A stretch of 64,000 nucleotides of DNA from Marinomonas profundimaris (lineage in GTDB: Bacteria; Pseudomonadota; Gammaproteobacteria; Pseudomonadales; Marinomonadaceae): NCBI RefSeq assembly GCF_000508165.1, contig NZ_AYOZ01000001.1, positions 310,001 through 374,000 of the forward strand. Direction: 5' to 3'. The notes under the pieces are model-generated. The model was given only the letters and a program-made list of their open reading frames with translations, ran no database searches and was not told the origin of the DNA. How positions within the stretch are numbered: position 1 is the stretch's first letter; each line of letters starts with the position of its first letter. Positions 1 to 8,753 of the stretch are shown here, one piece after another. Both the position numbers and the translations under genes were made by a program.

Positions 1-629
1 ATGACCACAATGTCTTCGTGAAGGTTCCAGCGCTCAATTAAATCACTGACATTTATTTTAACCGCAACTGCACCAGCTAGCCCTGTTGATGTATACACGG
101 GAGCAAGTACGAGGTGAGCAGATTTAAATTGCTGGGGGTCGTAGCCTGAGACGAGAATGTATTCCCCTTGCTGCTCTTTCAGGACATTGCTTAAGTCTTG
201 TTTGTTAAAATAGTTTTCTAAAGAAAAATGGGATGTTTGTTCGCTTGAAACAAGCAGATCGCCTTGAGCTGACAGAATAAACCAATCTTGAGTTTTGGAA
301 ACATGAGTCAAATCTTCTAATTGCCGCTGAAGGCGTTGCTCTAGTACCTGATTGTTTGGATTGTCCATAAACGCTAATAATGTTGGGTTATCCGCGAGAG
401 CGTAGGGCAGTATATGGTAATTTTTTAATTCATTTCTTAATTCAATGACGTAATCAAGTAGCTGGTCCTGTCCTTCAGAATGCTTGCTTATAATCAGTGT
501 TTGATAGGCGATGGTGTTGACGCCAAAAAAGAGAAGAGTAAGTACGGCGCCCCCGAGGGACAGAAAAAAAAGGCGATGTTTGCGGAATTGTGAAATCAAA
601 GAGAGTCTCGCTACCCTTTTTATGATCAA
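1..629 (-). CDS. DctB-like sensor histidine kinase, N-terminal part (cut by window edge)
   Basis: My own translation of the minus strand gives an open frame from a TTG at 629 to the window edge (about 209 codons, no stop). It begins with a short basic stretch, then one membrane segment (about residues 19-40), then a periplasmic domain. The segment ending in AVKINVSDLIERW matches the end of the double-Cache sensor domain of DctB-type C4-dicarboxylate sensor kinases, where a V-K-x(n)-L-E-x-x-W signature is typical. The kinase core would lie outside the window. It sits 16 bases after the carrier gene and probably belongs to the same minus-strand operon. The start is uncertain: the only other nearby candidate is a TTG at 596, 11 codons further in. 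Another Cache-type sensor (for example a diguanylate cyclase) remains possible. Confidence 0.6.
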   Translation of the reverse strand, partial: MIIKRVARLSLISQFRKHRLFFLSLGGAVLTLLFFGVNTIAYQTLIISKHSEGQDQLLDYVIELRNELKNYHILPYALADNPTLLAFMDNPNNQVLEQRLQRQLEDLTHVSKTQDWFILSAQGDLLVSSEQTSHFSLENYFNKQDLSNVLKEQQGEYILVSGYDPQQFKSAHLVLAPVYTSTGLAGAVAVKINVSDLIERWNLHEDIVV

Positions 630-645
630 TCAGTGCAGGGTTTTA

Positions 646-1602
646 TTAGATTAGGTTAAAGCTGCGTAACAAAGTAACGCCAATGCTGGTACTAATCAAG
701 GAAGCGATGGTTGTAATCACGATGATGTTGGCGGCGAGAGCAGAGTTACCATTCATCGCCCGAACCATAATATAGCTAGCTGACGCGGTGGGAGCGGATG
801 ACATCAAAAATAGCACGCCAAGTTCCATCCCTCTAAAGCCTAATAGGTAACCGCCAAGCGTTAGTGCAAAAGGAATAAAAATCAATTTTCCTACCGACGC
901 CATTAGTGCGCCCAGCATACCACTTTTTAATGATTTGAAGCTTAACGATGCGCCTGCACATAATAATGCTAAAGGCAGTGTCATTTGAGCAAAATAATCT
1001 CCGGCTTTGTGGAGGGTTTGCGGTAATGTAAATCCGGTGAGTGACGACAAAAAAGCCGCTAAAATGGCAATAATAAGAGGGTTTTTTGCGATTCCTTTCA
1101 GAATTCCTTTTATATTAGTCTCTCCGCCTAACGCACGGTTTAGGCCAATAACGGACAAAATATTAAAGAGTACGGTGACCCCACCAAGATACGCCGATGC
1201 CACAGAGAAAACCTCATCCCCGTAAGCGTTGACGCAATACGCCAACCCAATAATTCCCATGTTGGAGCGAAATGCGCCTTGAACCAAAACGGCTCTATCG
1301 GCCTTATCTGGCTCCCAAATGGACAAGATGAAATCGAGAATGAAATAGCTAAGAGTAACCGCAACCATAGCGTAAATCACTAACGAAAAATGAGTGTTAC
1401 TGGATAAGTCTGTCTTGGAAATGCTAATAAAAAGCAGAGCAGGAAGAGTAACGTTGAACACCAATTTAGACGCAACATCAATGAAGTTATCATTGATGAT
1501 TCGAATGCGGTAAAGGACAACCCCTAATACCAATATTAAAAATATTGGCATGGTAATAGAGAAAGAAAACACCAATACGTCTAAAAAGTTGTTCAACGCC
1601 AT
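646..1602 (-). CDS. AEC (auxin efflux carrier) family transporter
   Basis: A 318-residue, very hydrophobic protein with about ten predicted membrane segments arranged as two halves, the normal size for the bacterial AEC/Mem_trans family (YfdV, MdcF and relatives). The opening segment with PIFLILVLGVVL, the N-V-T-L-P-A-L-L motif near residue 50 and the AMNGNSALAANIIVITT region near the C-terminus are family hallmarks. These inner-membrane secondary carriers export or exchange organic acids; the substrate cannot be read from sequence. It lies 17 bases after the response regulator and just before a DctB-like sensor gene, so a carboxylate substrate is a reasonable inference, not an observation. 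ATG start at 1602. Confidence 0.85.
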   Translation of the reverse strand: MALNNFLDVLVFSFSITMPIFLILVLGVVLYRIRIINDNFIDVASKLVFNVTLPALLFISISKTDLSSNTHFSLVIYAMVAVTLSYFILDFILSIWEPDKADRAVLVQGAFRSNMGIIGLAYCVNAYGDEVFSVASAYLGGVTVLFNILSVIGLNRALGGETNIKGILKGIAKNPLIIAILAAFLSSLTGFTLPQTLHKAGDYFAQMTLPLALLCAGASLSFKSLKSGMLGALMASVGKLIFIPFALTLGGYLLGFRGMELGVLFLMSSAPTASASYIMVRAMNGNSALAANIIVITTIASLISTSIGVTLLRSFNLI

Positions 1603-1619
1603 TCCTTAGAGAGAGTGTA

Positions 1620-2297
1620 TTAATCGTTGTTTTCGAAGCGGTAGCCTGCGCCGTAAACAGAGTGAATAACATTTAATTCTGGTGCTACCGCAGAAATTTT
1701 CTTGCGAAGTTTCTTGATATGACTATCAATGGTGCGGTCACTAACGACGCGACTGTCTGCATAAATACTTTTCATAATAAGGTCACGGCCAAACACACGG
1801 CCGGGCTCTTTAATAAGTAATTGAAGTAATTGAAACTCAACCGTTGTTAGGTCGATGAGTTCGCCTTTGTAGGTTGCTCGTAAGCGGTCTACATCTAGGT
1901 CAAAACCATCTGTTCTTGGTGATTCGGCTTGATCAAGCTCAACTCGACGTAAGTTTGCTTTTACACGAGCAACAATTTCACGCGGGCTGAAAGGTTTGCA
2001 TACATAATCGTCTGCGCCCATTTCAAGGCCAATTAAACGGTCAATTTCTTCTGCTTTTGCAGTGACCATGATAATAGGAACACCGCTAAATTGGCGAACT
2101 TGTTTGCAAATTTCCACACCGTCCAAACCTGGTAGCATTAAATCCAATAGGACAATGTCCACTTGGTTGTTTTTGATGTAATTAACCGCGATGTCTCCGC
2201 GATCAAGGTGGTGGTGTTCGTAGCCAGCTTGATCTAAATACGCGGCCATTAATTCTGCTAATTTTGGTTCGTCTTCAATAATCAGTACTTTGCTCAT
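1620..2297 (-). CDS. OmpR-family response regulator (BaeR-like)
   Basis: A 225-residue two-domain regulator. The N-terminal receiver (about 1-120) has the acidic pair in IIEDE, the phospho-acceptor Asp near residue 52 in VLLDLMLPG, and the conserved Thr and Lys (VTAK, CKPF). The C-terminal winged-helix DNA-binding domain (about 130-225) ends in the usual GAGYRF. Overall it reads most like BaeR. Its partner kinase is encoded 18 bases upstream in the same direction and the AEC carrier follows 17 bases downstream, so it probably controls this operon as well as other targets. The BaeR assignment rests on recalled similarity; the regulon is not visible here. Confidence 0.88.
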   Translation of the reverse strand: MSKVLIIEDEPKLAELMAAYLDQAGYEHHHLDRGDIAVNYIKNNQVDIVLLDLMLPGLDGVEICKQVRQFSGVPIIMVTAKAEEIDRLIGLEMGADDYVCKPFSPREIVARVKANLRRVELDQAESPRTDGFDLDVDRLRATYKGELIDLTTVEFQLLQLLIKEPGRVFGRDLIMKSIYADSRVVSDRTIDSHIKKLRKKISAVAPELNVIHSVYGAGYRFENND

Positions 2298-2315
2298 AAT
2301 ATTATGTATTCCAAA

Positions 2316-3722
2316 TTAATTTAAGGGGAATTCTAGTCTTATTCCTAAACCACCATCTTGAGAGTGGTAGGCGTTTATCACGCCTTGATGTCCATCTACA
2401 ATATTAGAGCAAATGGCAAGGCCGAGGCCTCTTCCTCCGGTTGCTCTATTTCTCGAATTTTCAACTCGATAAAACTGTTCAAATATACGGTTTTTATCTT
2501 CTTCGCAAACGCCGGGTGCCGTGTCTTCGAAGAGAATAACGACTTTATTATTCTGCTTGCAGAGTTTGATCATTAATTTGCCAGGCGAATTTGTGTATTT
2601 TAATGAGTTATTCATCAAATTCGAAAAGAGCTGATGGAGTCGATCCGCATCACCATTTATAACAATAGGTTTCTTTTGCAAATATTCAAACTCTAATCCC
2701 AAACCGGCTTCTTTGAATGGGAGTGTCATTGACTGAACTGTTTGTTCCAGTATGTCGTTTATTAGCACATCGTCCATTTCATAGCTCAAACTGCCCATGT
2801 CATGCATGGATAGCTGGTTTAAATCGTCTATTAAACGCGCAATGTGCAGTGTTTCTTGGTGGAGTGAAGCAAGGCTCTCGGGAGAGACTTTTATAATGCC
2901 GTCTTGCATCGCTTCAATTTCGCCTCTGAGAATGGCCACTGGCGTTCGTAATTCATGTGCAGTATCGGCAACCCAGCGTTTACGTGCCTCTCTGGTGTGT
3001 TCAAGCGTGCAGGCGAGGTTATTAAAGTCGCAGCTAAGGCTTGATAGCTCGTCCGCTCCTTTCACAGTGATTCTCGTTTCAAACTTTCCAGCAGACAGCT
3101 TCTTTGTGGCTTTCTGCATAGATATAATTGGGCGGCTGAGCCATTGAGCTAAAGGCCAAGTTAAGAGCGCGGCAATGGCTAACATGAATGCCGAAATAAG
3201 TAAGAATGCCTCACCTTGTTGGCGAACAAAGCGCAACGTTTGATCCTGAACAAGCTCTCTAATGGAGCGTAGGCCAACGTAACCAACAATTTTTTTGTTT
3301 ACTTTGACGGCATGGGTTTCTGCATCAGTGAAACGAGTTTTTCCTATGATGGGCTTTTGTTGCTCATCGAATAAGAGAAAGCGCTGACGGTAATATTGCG
3401 ATGGGTAAATCAAATCCAAATTTGGTGTGCTAGGCGGTGGTACTAAATCGCGAAGGTTTTCTAATTTCGCTTGATGCCACTCTCTCTCCATTCGACTTTC
3501 TTGAACTAAAAAATACCAATCGTCGTAATAGATGTAGAGGTTGGCGGTTCTGTTGGCCATTTGTTCTAAGAAGTCGCGGTCACGTTCCGTCGCATAAGAG
3601 ACGAAACCTCGATCGAAGCTCCATTGAAATACTTGCCACATAGATACAATGAGTAGGATGTTACTCAAAACAAAAACGGCAAAAAGTTTGTGCCGAATTT
3701 TTAACCCTTTTGTAATAGCCAT
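2316..3722 (-). CDS. Two-component sensor histidine kinase (BaeS-like)
   Basis: A 468-residue inner-membrane kinase. It has a membrane segment at about 12-34, a periplasmic sensor loop of about 135 residues, a second membrane segment at about 171-193, a HAMP linker, an H-box with the phospho-accepting His near 256 (DTAHELRTP), and an ATPase domain with N box (NLMNNSLKYT), D-x-A-P-G and GRGLGLAIC. Size and order match BaeS/CpxA-type envelope-stress kinases. It is the first gene of the minus-strand operon with its regulator and the AEC carrier. The periplasmic domain is rich in Tyr/Trp (YIYYDDWYFL) and I do not recognise its ligand. Confidence 0.88.
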   Translation of the reverse strand: MAITKGLKIRHKLFAVFVLSNILLIVSMWQVFQWSFDRGFVSYATERDRDFLEQMANRTANLYIYYDDWYFLVQESRMEREWHQAKLENLRDLVPPPSTPNLDLIYPSQYYRQRFLLFDEQQKPIIGKTRFTDAETHAVKVNKKIVGYVGLRSIRELVQDQTLRFVRQQGEAFLLISAFMLAIAALLTWPLAQWLSRPIISMQKATKKLSAGKFETRITVKGADELSSLSCDFNNLACTLEHTREARKRWVADTAHELRTPVAILRGEIEAMQDGIIKVSPESLASLHQETLHIARLIDDLNQLSMHDMGSLSYEMDDVLINDILEQTVQSMTLPFKEAGLGLEFEYLQKKPIVINGDADRLHQLFSNLMNNSLKYTNSPGKLMIKLCKQNNKVVILFEDTAPGVCEEDKNRIFEQFYRVENSRNRATGGRGLGLAICSNIVDGHQGVINAYHSQDGGLGIRLEFPLN

Positions 3723-3960
3723 AAATGAGGCTGAGATCCTATTGTTTCTGCGACACTAAATGTGCAGGTGGTTGTTAGTCATCGATACTATGTCAAAATA
3801 CCTTAAATATCGAATGTGTTCATTCATCGTTCTAATCGTCTGTTTACTATACAGTTTTAATGTGAAAGCTGGCTACTTGGTTGTAGTGTAAATAATGAGG
3901 ATTTCTAATCAATAATTTCCTGTTATTATTGCCCGCTATTTTTTGTATTTGGGTTTGGTT

Positions 3961-4848
3961 ATGTCTGTGTTGAAGGGCTCTGTTTCATTCTTTTTGATTG
4001 TCATAAATACCTTGATTTGTTTTGTTCCTGTTATGGTCTTGGCGCTCTGTAAGTGCGTGATGCCATTCGCGTCAGTGCGTGCTGTGCTAAACGTTATTCT
4101 AGATCGAATAGCAACGTTGTGGATTGGCATCAATAATTTGAATCAGCGTTGCTTGGGGAAGGCTGTTCTTGACGTATCAGGGGAAAAGGACTTTTCACTG
4201 AATGAATGGTACATGGTGACGGCAAACCATCAATCTTGGGTCGATATACTGATTCTCCAGCGTCTTTTTAATCGTCGTATTCCCTTTATTAAATTTTTCT
4301 TAAAAAGAGAATTAATTTGGGTGCCATTTATCGGACTTGCGTGGTGGGCATTGGAGTTTCCGTTTATGAAACGTTACAGCCCTGCGTTGCTGCAAAAACG
4401 CCCAGAGCTAAAAGGGAAAGACATAGAAATCACCAAAAGAGCGTGCGATAAATTCCAGCACTTTCCTGTCGCCATAATGAACTTTTTAGAAGGCACTCGT
4501 TTTACAACTAAAAAACATGCTCAACAATCCAGCCAGTTTAAGCATTTGCTGATGCCCAAAGCAGGGGGCTTGTCGTTTGCCTTGAATGCGATGGACGGTA
4601 AACTTCACCAGCTTATTGATGTAACCATTGTTTATCCTGACGGCATTCCCAGTTTTTTTGATTATCTTTGCGGAAAAGTATCTGAGGTTAAAATTCACGC
4701 CCGCGCGATGCCGATTGAAAATACGTTGCTGGGGGATTATCAAAACGATGCGGAATACAGAGCGTATTTCCAGCAGTGGGTGAATGAGTTGTGGCGTCAA
4801 AAGGATCAACGGATAGAACGTATGACAAAATCTGAAAAGACAAAGTAG
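3961..4848 (+). CDS. PlsC-like acyltransferase (YihG type)
   Basis: Inner-membrane acyltransferase of the lysophosphatidic-acid acyltransferase superfamily. The catalytic H-x4-D motif is present as NHQSWVD (His near 90), and the acceptor-phosphate motif as FLEGTRF. One or two membrane segments occur in the first 60 residues. The length (about 295 residues) and the R-F-T-x-x-K-H run after EGTR resemble E. coli YihG rather than housekeeping PlsC. The open frame extends to a TTG at 3943, but ATG 3961 gives the more natural start; neither has a strong Shine-Dalgarno sequence. It is transcribed divergently from the two-component operon and is probably monocistronic, with a hairpin just downstream. 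Confidence 0.82.
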   Translation: MSVLKGSVSFFLIVINTLICFVPVMVLALCKCVMPFASVRAVLNVILDRIATLWIGINNLNQRCLGKAVLDVSGEKDFSLNEWYMVTANHQSWVDILILQRLFNRRIPFIKFFLKRELIWVPFIGLAWWALEFPFMKRYSPALLQKRPELKGKDIEITKRACDKFQHFPVAIMNFLEGTRFTTKKHAQQSSQFKHLLMPKAGGLSFALNAMDGKLHQLIDVTIVYPDGIPSFFDYLCGKVSEVKIHARAMPIENTLLGDYQNDAEYRAYFQQWVNELWRQKDQRIERMTKSEKTK

Positions 4849-4865
4849 GTTTCCATCTATTAAAC

Positions 4866-4896
4866 ACCTTACATAGCATCTGTGTAAGGTTTGATT
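4866..4896 (+). terminator. Hairpin after the acyltransferase gene
   Basis: ACCTTACA (4866-4873) pairs perfectly with TGTAAGGT (4883-4890) around a 9-base loop and is followed by a short T-rich stretch. It is a plausible but weak intrinsic terminator, since the T-run is interrupted. Confidence 0.5.
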
Positions 4897-4987
4897 CTGT
4901 ATCCTTGAAAAACCTGAAAATTGTATCTTTTTTCTGTATGAATAATCCCTGATGCTGTTTGTTTCAACAGTATTCGGGGCATTTAAT

Positions 4988-6157
4988 ATGGACATCTCTC
5001 ATTTACTCACTTCACACGCCATTAATATGCAAGCCTCATTGGTGCGTGAATTACTTCACTATAGTCAGCAACCCGATATTTTATCATTAGCTGGTGGCCT
5101 TCCTGATGAAAAATTAATGCCAGCTTATCCTGCGTTGGCGCAATTAACCGATAGTCGACAATATGGCGCAAGCGAGGGTGAAAAGGGTTTGCGGGAAATC
5201 ATTGCCAGACTGGTTGAGGAGCGAGGTTTACACGTGACGCCTGATAATGTGTTGGTGACCAATGGCTCTCAGCAAGGTTTGGATATTATCAGTCGTCTCA
5301 TCCTTGATGAAAACTCGACTATCTTAACAGAGCAACCCACCTACCTTGCCGCTTGTCAGGTGTTTAAATTGCAAGGTGCCAAGGTACAGGGCGTGCCTTC
5401 TGATAGTGAAGGGATGTCGGTTTCAGCATTGCGGAATGCCATAGAAAATGCGAACCCGAAAGCGGTGTATTTGATTCCAAATTTTCAGAACCCAACGGGG
5501 CATTGTTATAGCCTGAAGCGTCGTAAAGACATTGCTGCTTTGTTGGATGAGAAAGGGGTCTTGCTGATTGAAGATGACCCCTATCGAGACCTGTGTTACG
5601 AAGAGGTCGACCTCACTCCCATCACGGCCTTGTTAAAGCAGGCGCCTTGGTTATACATGGGAAGCTTTTCGAAAGTATTGTGGCCAGGGCTTCGTACCGG
5701 TTATGTGGTTTCCAGCGTTGAATTTTCGTCTCATTTGGTCAAAATCAAGCAAGCTATAGATTTGCACACTAATCGTTTGGGGCAAAATATGATTGCAGTG
5801 TTTGTCGCATCTGAAATGTTTCCAGCGCATATCGCTAAGCTTCAGCAATCCTACAAAGAAAAACGTGATGCCATGTCAAAAGCATTGGTTGCAGAGCTGG
5901 GTGACAGGGTTGAATTCAACATACCCGCTGGAGGTATGTTTTTTTGGTTGACGCTACCTGACGGTGTTTCTTCTAAACAAGTAATGACTGAAGCGTTAGA
6001 AAAGAAAGTGTTAGTTTTGCCTGGCACACCATTTTTTCCAAATAAACACTCGCAAGAGGATGCGTTTTTACGTCTGAGTTTTGCTCGTCTTTCTTTGGAG
6101 GAAATTCAGCAAGCCATACATATTTTATCGGGCGTGATTCGACGCTCTATGGTCTGA
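4988..6157 (+). CDS. PLP-dependent aminotransferase, fold type I (LysN / 2-aminoadipate type)
   Basis: Class I/II aminotransferase of about 389 residues. It shows the subgroup opening SLAGGLPDE, the N-P-T-G motif (QNPTGHCYSL), the cofactor-contacting D and Y (EDDPYRDL) and the PLP-binding Lys in GSFSKVLWPGLRTGY. These standalone enzymes are close to the C-terminal domain of MocR regulators and to 2-aminoadipate or aromatic aminotransferases; the substrate is not decidable. The frame opens at ATG 4952, but ATG 4988 is preferred because MDISHLL aligns with the usual family start and the preceding 12 residues look like leader sequence. It stands alone between two hairpins. Confidence 0.82.
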   Translation: MDISHLLTSHAINMQASLVRELLHYSQQPDILSLAGGLPDEKLMPAYPALAQLTDSRQYGASEGEKGLREIIARLVEERGLHVTPDNVLVTNGSQQGLDIISRLILDENSTILTEQPTYLAACQVFKLQGAKVQGVPSDSEGMSVSALRNAIENANPKAVYLIPNFQNPTGHCYSLKRRKDIAALLDEKGVLLIEDDPYRDLCYEEVDLTPITALLKQAPWLYMGSFSKVLWPGLRTGYVVSSVEFSSHLVKIKQAIDLHTNRLGQNMIAVFVASEMFPAHIAKLQQSYKEKRDAMSKALVAELGDRVEFNIPAGGMFFWLTLPDGVSSKQVMTEALEKKVLVLPGTPFFPNKHSQEDAFLRLSFARLSLEEIQQAIHILSGVIRRSMV

Positions 6158-6189
6158 TTGGTTCATCGGTACTCTGTTTAATACATTAA

Positions 6190-6212
6190 AAGGCTTTCGC
6201 CTTACTGCTTTT
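6190..6212 (+). terminator. Weak hairpin after the aminotransferase
   Basis: AAGGC-TTTC-GCCTT stem-loop (6190-6203) followed by ACTGCTTTTA. The stem is short and the T-run imperfect, so this is only a possible terminator. Confidence 0.3.
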
Positions 6213-6322
6213 ATACCGCTAAGCGCAGGTATTTATACTATTTATGCAGAGCAAGCAGTTCCTTCTTTTTGGGTGACACGTTAGAATCTAGCTTTTAAGA
6301 CTGCATAGAATAGGAATATGTA

Positions 6323-7039
6323 ATGGGCAGAGCCTTCCAGAACCGCAAAGAGTCCATGGCAAAAACGTCTGATCAAAAAGCCAAGGTTTACAGTAAATAC
6401 GGCCGTGAGATTTATGTTTGTGCAAAATCCGGTGGTATTGATCCAAATGGCAATTTGGCGTTGCGTTCCCTCATTGATCGCGCGAAAAAAGATCAAGTGC
6501 CAACGCACGTTATCGACAAAGCGATTGATAAAGCGAAAGGCGGTGGTGGAGAAGATTTCGATACGGCTCGCTACGAAGGTTTTGGTCCGGGTAATACCAT
6601 GGTAATTATCGACTGTTTGTCTGATAACCCAAACCGTACTTTTGGTGACGTGCGTACTTGCTTTAACAAAGTGAAATGCAAAATCGGCGGCCAAGGCAGT
6701 GTGAGTCACATGTTTGATCACAGTGCGATTTTTGTTTTCGCCGGCGATGACGAAGAAGTGGTACTTGAAGCCTTAATGATGGCGGATGTAGATGTTACTG
6801 ATATCGAGTTAGAAGATGGGAAAGTCACTGTTTTTGCGCCAAACACCGATTACGGCAAGGCGAAAGCGGCACTAACGGAAGCGCTTGGTGACATTGAATT
6901 TGACGTAGATGAAATTCAATTTGTTGCTCAAAACACATCGCCTATCGAAGGTGAAGAGTTGGAGCAGTTTGAGCGTTTTCTGGATCTATTGAATGATTTA
7001 GACGATGTTCAGAACGTTTATCATAACGCCGAATTTTAA
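6323..7039 (+). CDS. YebC/PmpR-family protein, YeeN subtype
   Basis: A 238-residue member of the YebC/TACO1 family. The central [17 protein letters not shown] followed by YEGFGPGN, and [15 protein letters not shown], are diagnostic. The C-terminus [12 protein letters not shown] is also typical. The YeeN subgroup starts with MGR and has [11 protein letters not shown] near residue 25, as here, rather than the MAGHSKW of canonical YebC. Bacterial family members have been described as transcription regulators, and more recently as ribosome-associated factors that help translation through poly-proline. It is monocistronic, with its own terminator. Confidence 0.9.
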   Translation: MGRAFQNRKESMAKTSDQKAKVYSKYGREIYVCAKSGGIDPNGNLALRSLIDRAKKDQVPTHVIDKAIDKAKGGGGEDFDTARYEGFGPGNTMVIIDCLSDNPNRTFGDVRTCFNKVKCKIGGQGSVSHMFDHSAIFVFAGDDEEVVLEALMMADVDVTDIELEDGKVTVFAPNTDYGKAKAALTEALGDIEFDVDEIQFVAQNTSPIEGEELEQFERFLDLLNDLDDVQNVYHNAEF

Positions 7040-7045
7040 TGCAAA

Positions 7046-7085
7046 AAGCGCTGACGATGCGTCCGTATTGTCAGCGCTTATTTTA
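7046..7085 (+). terminator. Intrinsic terminator of the YeeN-type gene
   Basis: AAGCGCTGAC (7046-7055) and GTCAGCGCTT (7070-7079) form a perfect 10-bp stem with a 14-base loop, followed by ATTTT. It begins six bases after the stop codon. Confidence 0.85.
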
Positions 7086-7105
7086 AATAAAGGCAGTATC
7101 AAATA

Positions 7106-7318
7106 ATGGAAAAGGCAGATGAAATGGCCAAGCCTAGACCTCAAGTAAAATCCCCTTGTGTTAACTTGTGCTTGCTTAATGACGACGATGTCTGTGTGGG
7201 TTGTTATCGAACCGGCAAAGAAATTAGCTTGTGGGGTAGTATGAATAAAGCATCTCAACTCGCGGTAATGAAAAAAATCCGTGAACGTGAATCGAAAAGC
7301 CAATTCGTTAGCAACTAG
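7106..7318 (+). CDS. DUF1289 family small protein
   Basis: A 70-residue protein with the DUF1289 pattern: SPCVNLC, then CVGCYRTGKEI, then W at the middle. The four spaced cysteines suggest metal or iron-sulfur binding, but no biochemical role is established for the family. The start is ambiguous. ATG 7106 has only a distant purine run, whereas ATG 7124 (giving MAKPRPQ) has AAAAGG eight bases upstream and may be the true start. It converges with the glycosyltransferase gene to its right. Confidence 0.82.
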   Translation: MEKADEMAKPRPQVKSPCVNLCLLNDDDVCVGCYRTGKEISLWGSMNKASQLAVMKKIRERESKSQFVSN

Positions 7319-7355
7319 CGTTGCTTGTATGACTTGGCCTTTCAACGCTTCTTTG

Positions 7356-8588
7356 TTATTTCTCTTCTATTGCATTTTTTAGCTCAATCCACTGCGACAT
7401 GTATTGAGTGCTTTTTAGGCTATGATGGCGAAGCATTAGCCCAATAAAGTGCTTTTTTCGAAGCTTGTCTTTAAGTGTTGTTTGCAGTGTTAGCCTGTTA
7501 ATGAGTTTAGGCTCCCACTCTTCTGCTTGATAGCGTGACGCTAATATCTCATTGCCATTTTGTTGCATCAGCTGCCAACTTGTTTTGTCATCATAGAGAG
7601 AAACTGCCGCGTCAATGAAGGTGTCAATGTCATCTGTGATGACACCGTTCCAAGGTAAAATGCCATGCATGGCTTCGGCGCCAATGTGAGTGGTAATGCT
7701 CGGGGTGCCCGTTTGCATTGCTTCCACTAATTTTCCTTTTATTCCCGCTCCAAAGCGCAATGGTGCTAAACATATGCGTGCTTTCTGCATGACGTCTTGT
7801 GCATTTTCGGCCCAGCCTTTGACTAGAAAGCCTTCTTTGGCGTTGTGCAATTGAGTCGCTTTTGGTGGTGGGTAAGCACCATAAATATGCAATTCGGCAC
7901 TGGGTAGGCGTTTGCGAATCTTTGGCCAAATTTCTGTTTTAAGTTGCAGAACAGCATCCCAATTCGGCGCGTGGCGAAAATTGCCTATACTGATAAAGTG
8001 TTGGCGTTGTTCAAAAGGGGTGAGATCTTCTGTTTTTGATGGCGATGGCAGCATGAATGGAAGGTGAAAAACATGGGTGTCCGGTACTTGAAACTCCTCA
8101 ATAAGTAGCTTGGTTTCCACTTCAGAGATCATTAGCGTTAAGTCGCAACGATGGATGGCGGCGATTTCACGAATACCGTGGTCGCTGTAAAGATCTTCCG
8201 TTTGAAATGGTTTTTTTTGCTTAAGTGCAACATGTCTTGCTTGTCTTAATGAGTGAAGATCTTCGGTGTTTAATACTCGTAGGGTGTCGGGGCTGAATTT
8301 TTCTACGCGCCAGCCAAATTGTTCTTCCATCATAAAGCGATCAAACATGACAATGTCTGGTTTTTTGTCGGCAATGTAATGGTCGAAAGAGGCGTTATTC
8401 AGTTCAATATGCTCGGCTTGGATATTGAGTTGAGACAAGTCTGCCATGTGCTCTGTTTTCTGGGCTGGACTGGCGAAAGAAACTTGCCATTGGTTTTTAT
8501 GAAAACAGTTGAGTAGTTGCATCATTCTGCTGCCGGCAGCAGAAGAGTTAGGTTCGGGCCAAACATAGCCAATGACAAGTAGGTGCAC
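7356..8588 (-). CDS. Glycosyltransferase, GT-B fold (GT4-like)
   Basis: A 410-residue cytoplasmic glycosyltransferase. The N-terminal domain starts with HLLVIGYVWPEP and an S-S-A-A-G-S-R-M acceptor-side loop. The C-terminal Rossmann domain has IGNFRHAPNWDA, LHIYGAYPP, and the nucleotide-sugar binding region LAPLRFGAGIKGKLVEAM with the G-x-x-x-K-x-x-E pattern expected for GT4. It has no membrane segment and no neighbouring polysaccharide cluster, so donor and acceptor are unknown. ATG at 8588. It is divergent from fabV across 165 bases. Confidence 0.8.
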   Translation of the reverse strand: MHLLVIGYVWPEPNSSAAGSRMMQLLNCFHKNQWQVSFASPAQKTEHMADLSQLNIQAEHIELNNASFDHYIADKKPDIVMFDRFMMEEQFGWRVEKFSPDTLRVLNTEDLHSLRQARHVALKQKKPFQTEDLYSDHGIREIAAIHRCDLTLMISEVETKLLIEEFQVPDTHVFHLPFMLPSPSKTEDLTPFEQRQHFISIGNFRHAPNWDAVLQLKTEIWPKIRKRLPSAELHIYGAYPPPKATQLHNAKEGFLVKGWAENAQDVMQKARICLAPLRFGAGIKGKLVEAMQTGTPSITTHIGAEAMHGILPWNGVITDDIDTFIDAAVSLYDDKTSWQLMQQNGNEILASRYQAEEWEPKLINRLTLQTTLKDKLRKKHFIGLMLRHHSLKSTQYMSQWIELKNAIEEK

Positions 8589-8641
8589 AGTGTTTTCTCA
8601 GGTAAAAAAGGTGTTTTAGATTCAGGATTTAGGCGAGAATC

Positions 8642-8670
8642 AGGACATATTCATTTAGCTATTGTATCAT
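8642..8670 (+). promoter_or_regulatory. Predicted sigma-70 promoter of fabV
   Basis: AGGACA (8642-8647) and TATCAT (8665-8670) are separated by 17 bases. They match the -35 and -10 consensus at 4/6 and 5/6 positions. The start site would be near 8677, just before the hairpin at 8684. Confidence 0.5.
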
Positions 8671-8683
8671 GGCGAACAGATTT

Positions 8684-8722
8684 GTCTTACCTGCCTCGTT
8701 TGCAGGGATTGTCAGGTAAGAC
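8684..8722 (+). repeat. Perfect 10-bp inverted repeat in the fabV leader
   Basis: GTCTTACCTG (8684-8693) and CAGGTAAGAC (8713-8722) are exact inverted copies 19 bases apart, ending 31 bases before the fabV ATG. There is no T-run, so it is not a simple terminator. It could be an operator for a dimeric regulator or a hairpin in the 5' leader. Confidence 0.6.
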
Positions 8723-8753
8723 GTAAGCAAAACATGACGTTGAGAAGATTATT

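Noticed and set aside
4486..4995. Minus-strand open frame across the acyltransferase end
   Set aside because: Overlaps a clear gene and a hairpin; no recognisable protein.
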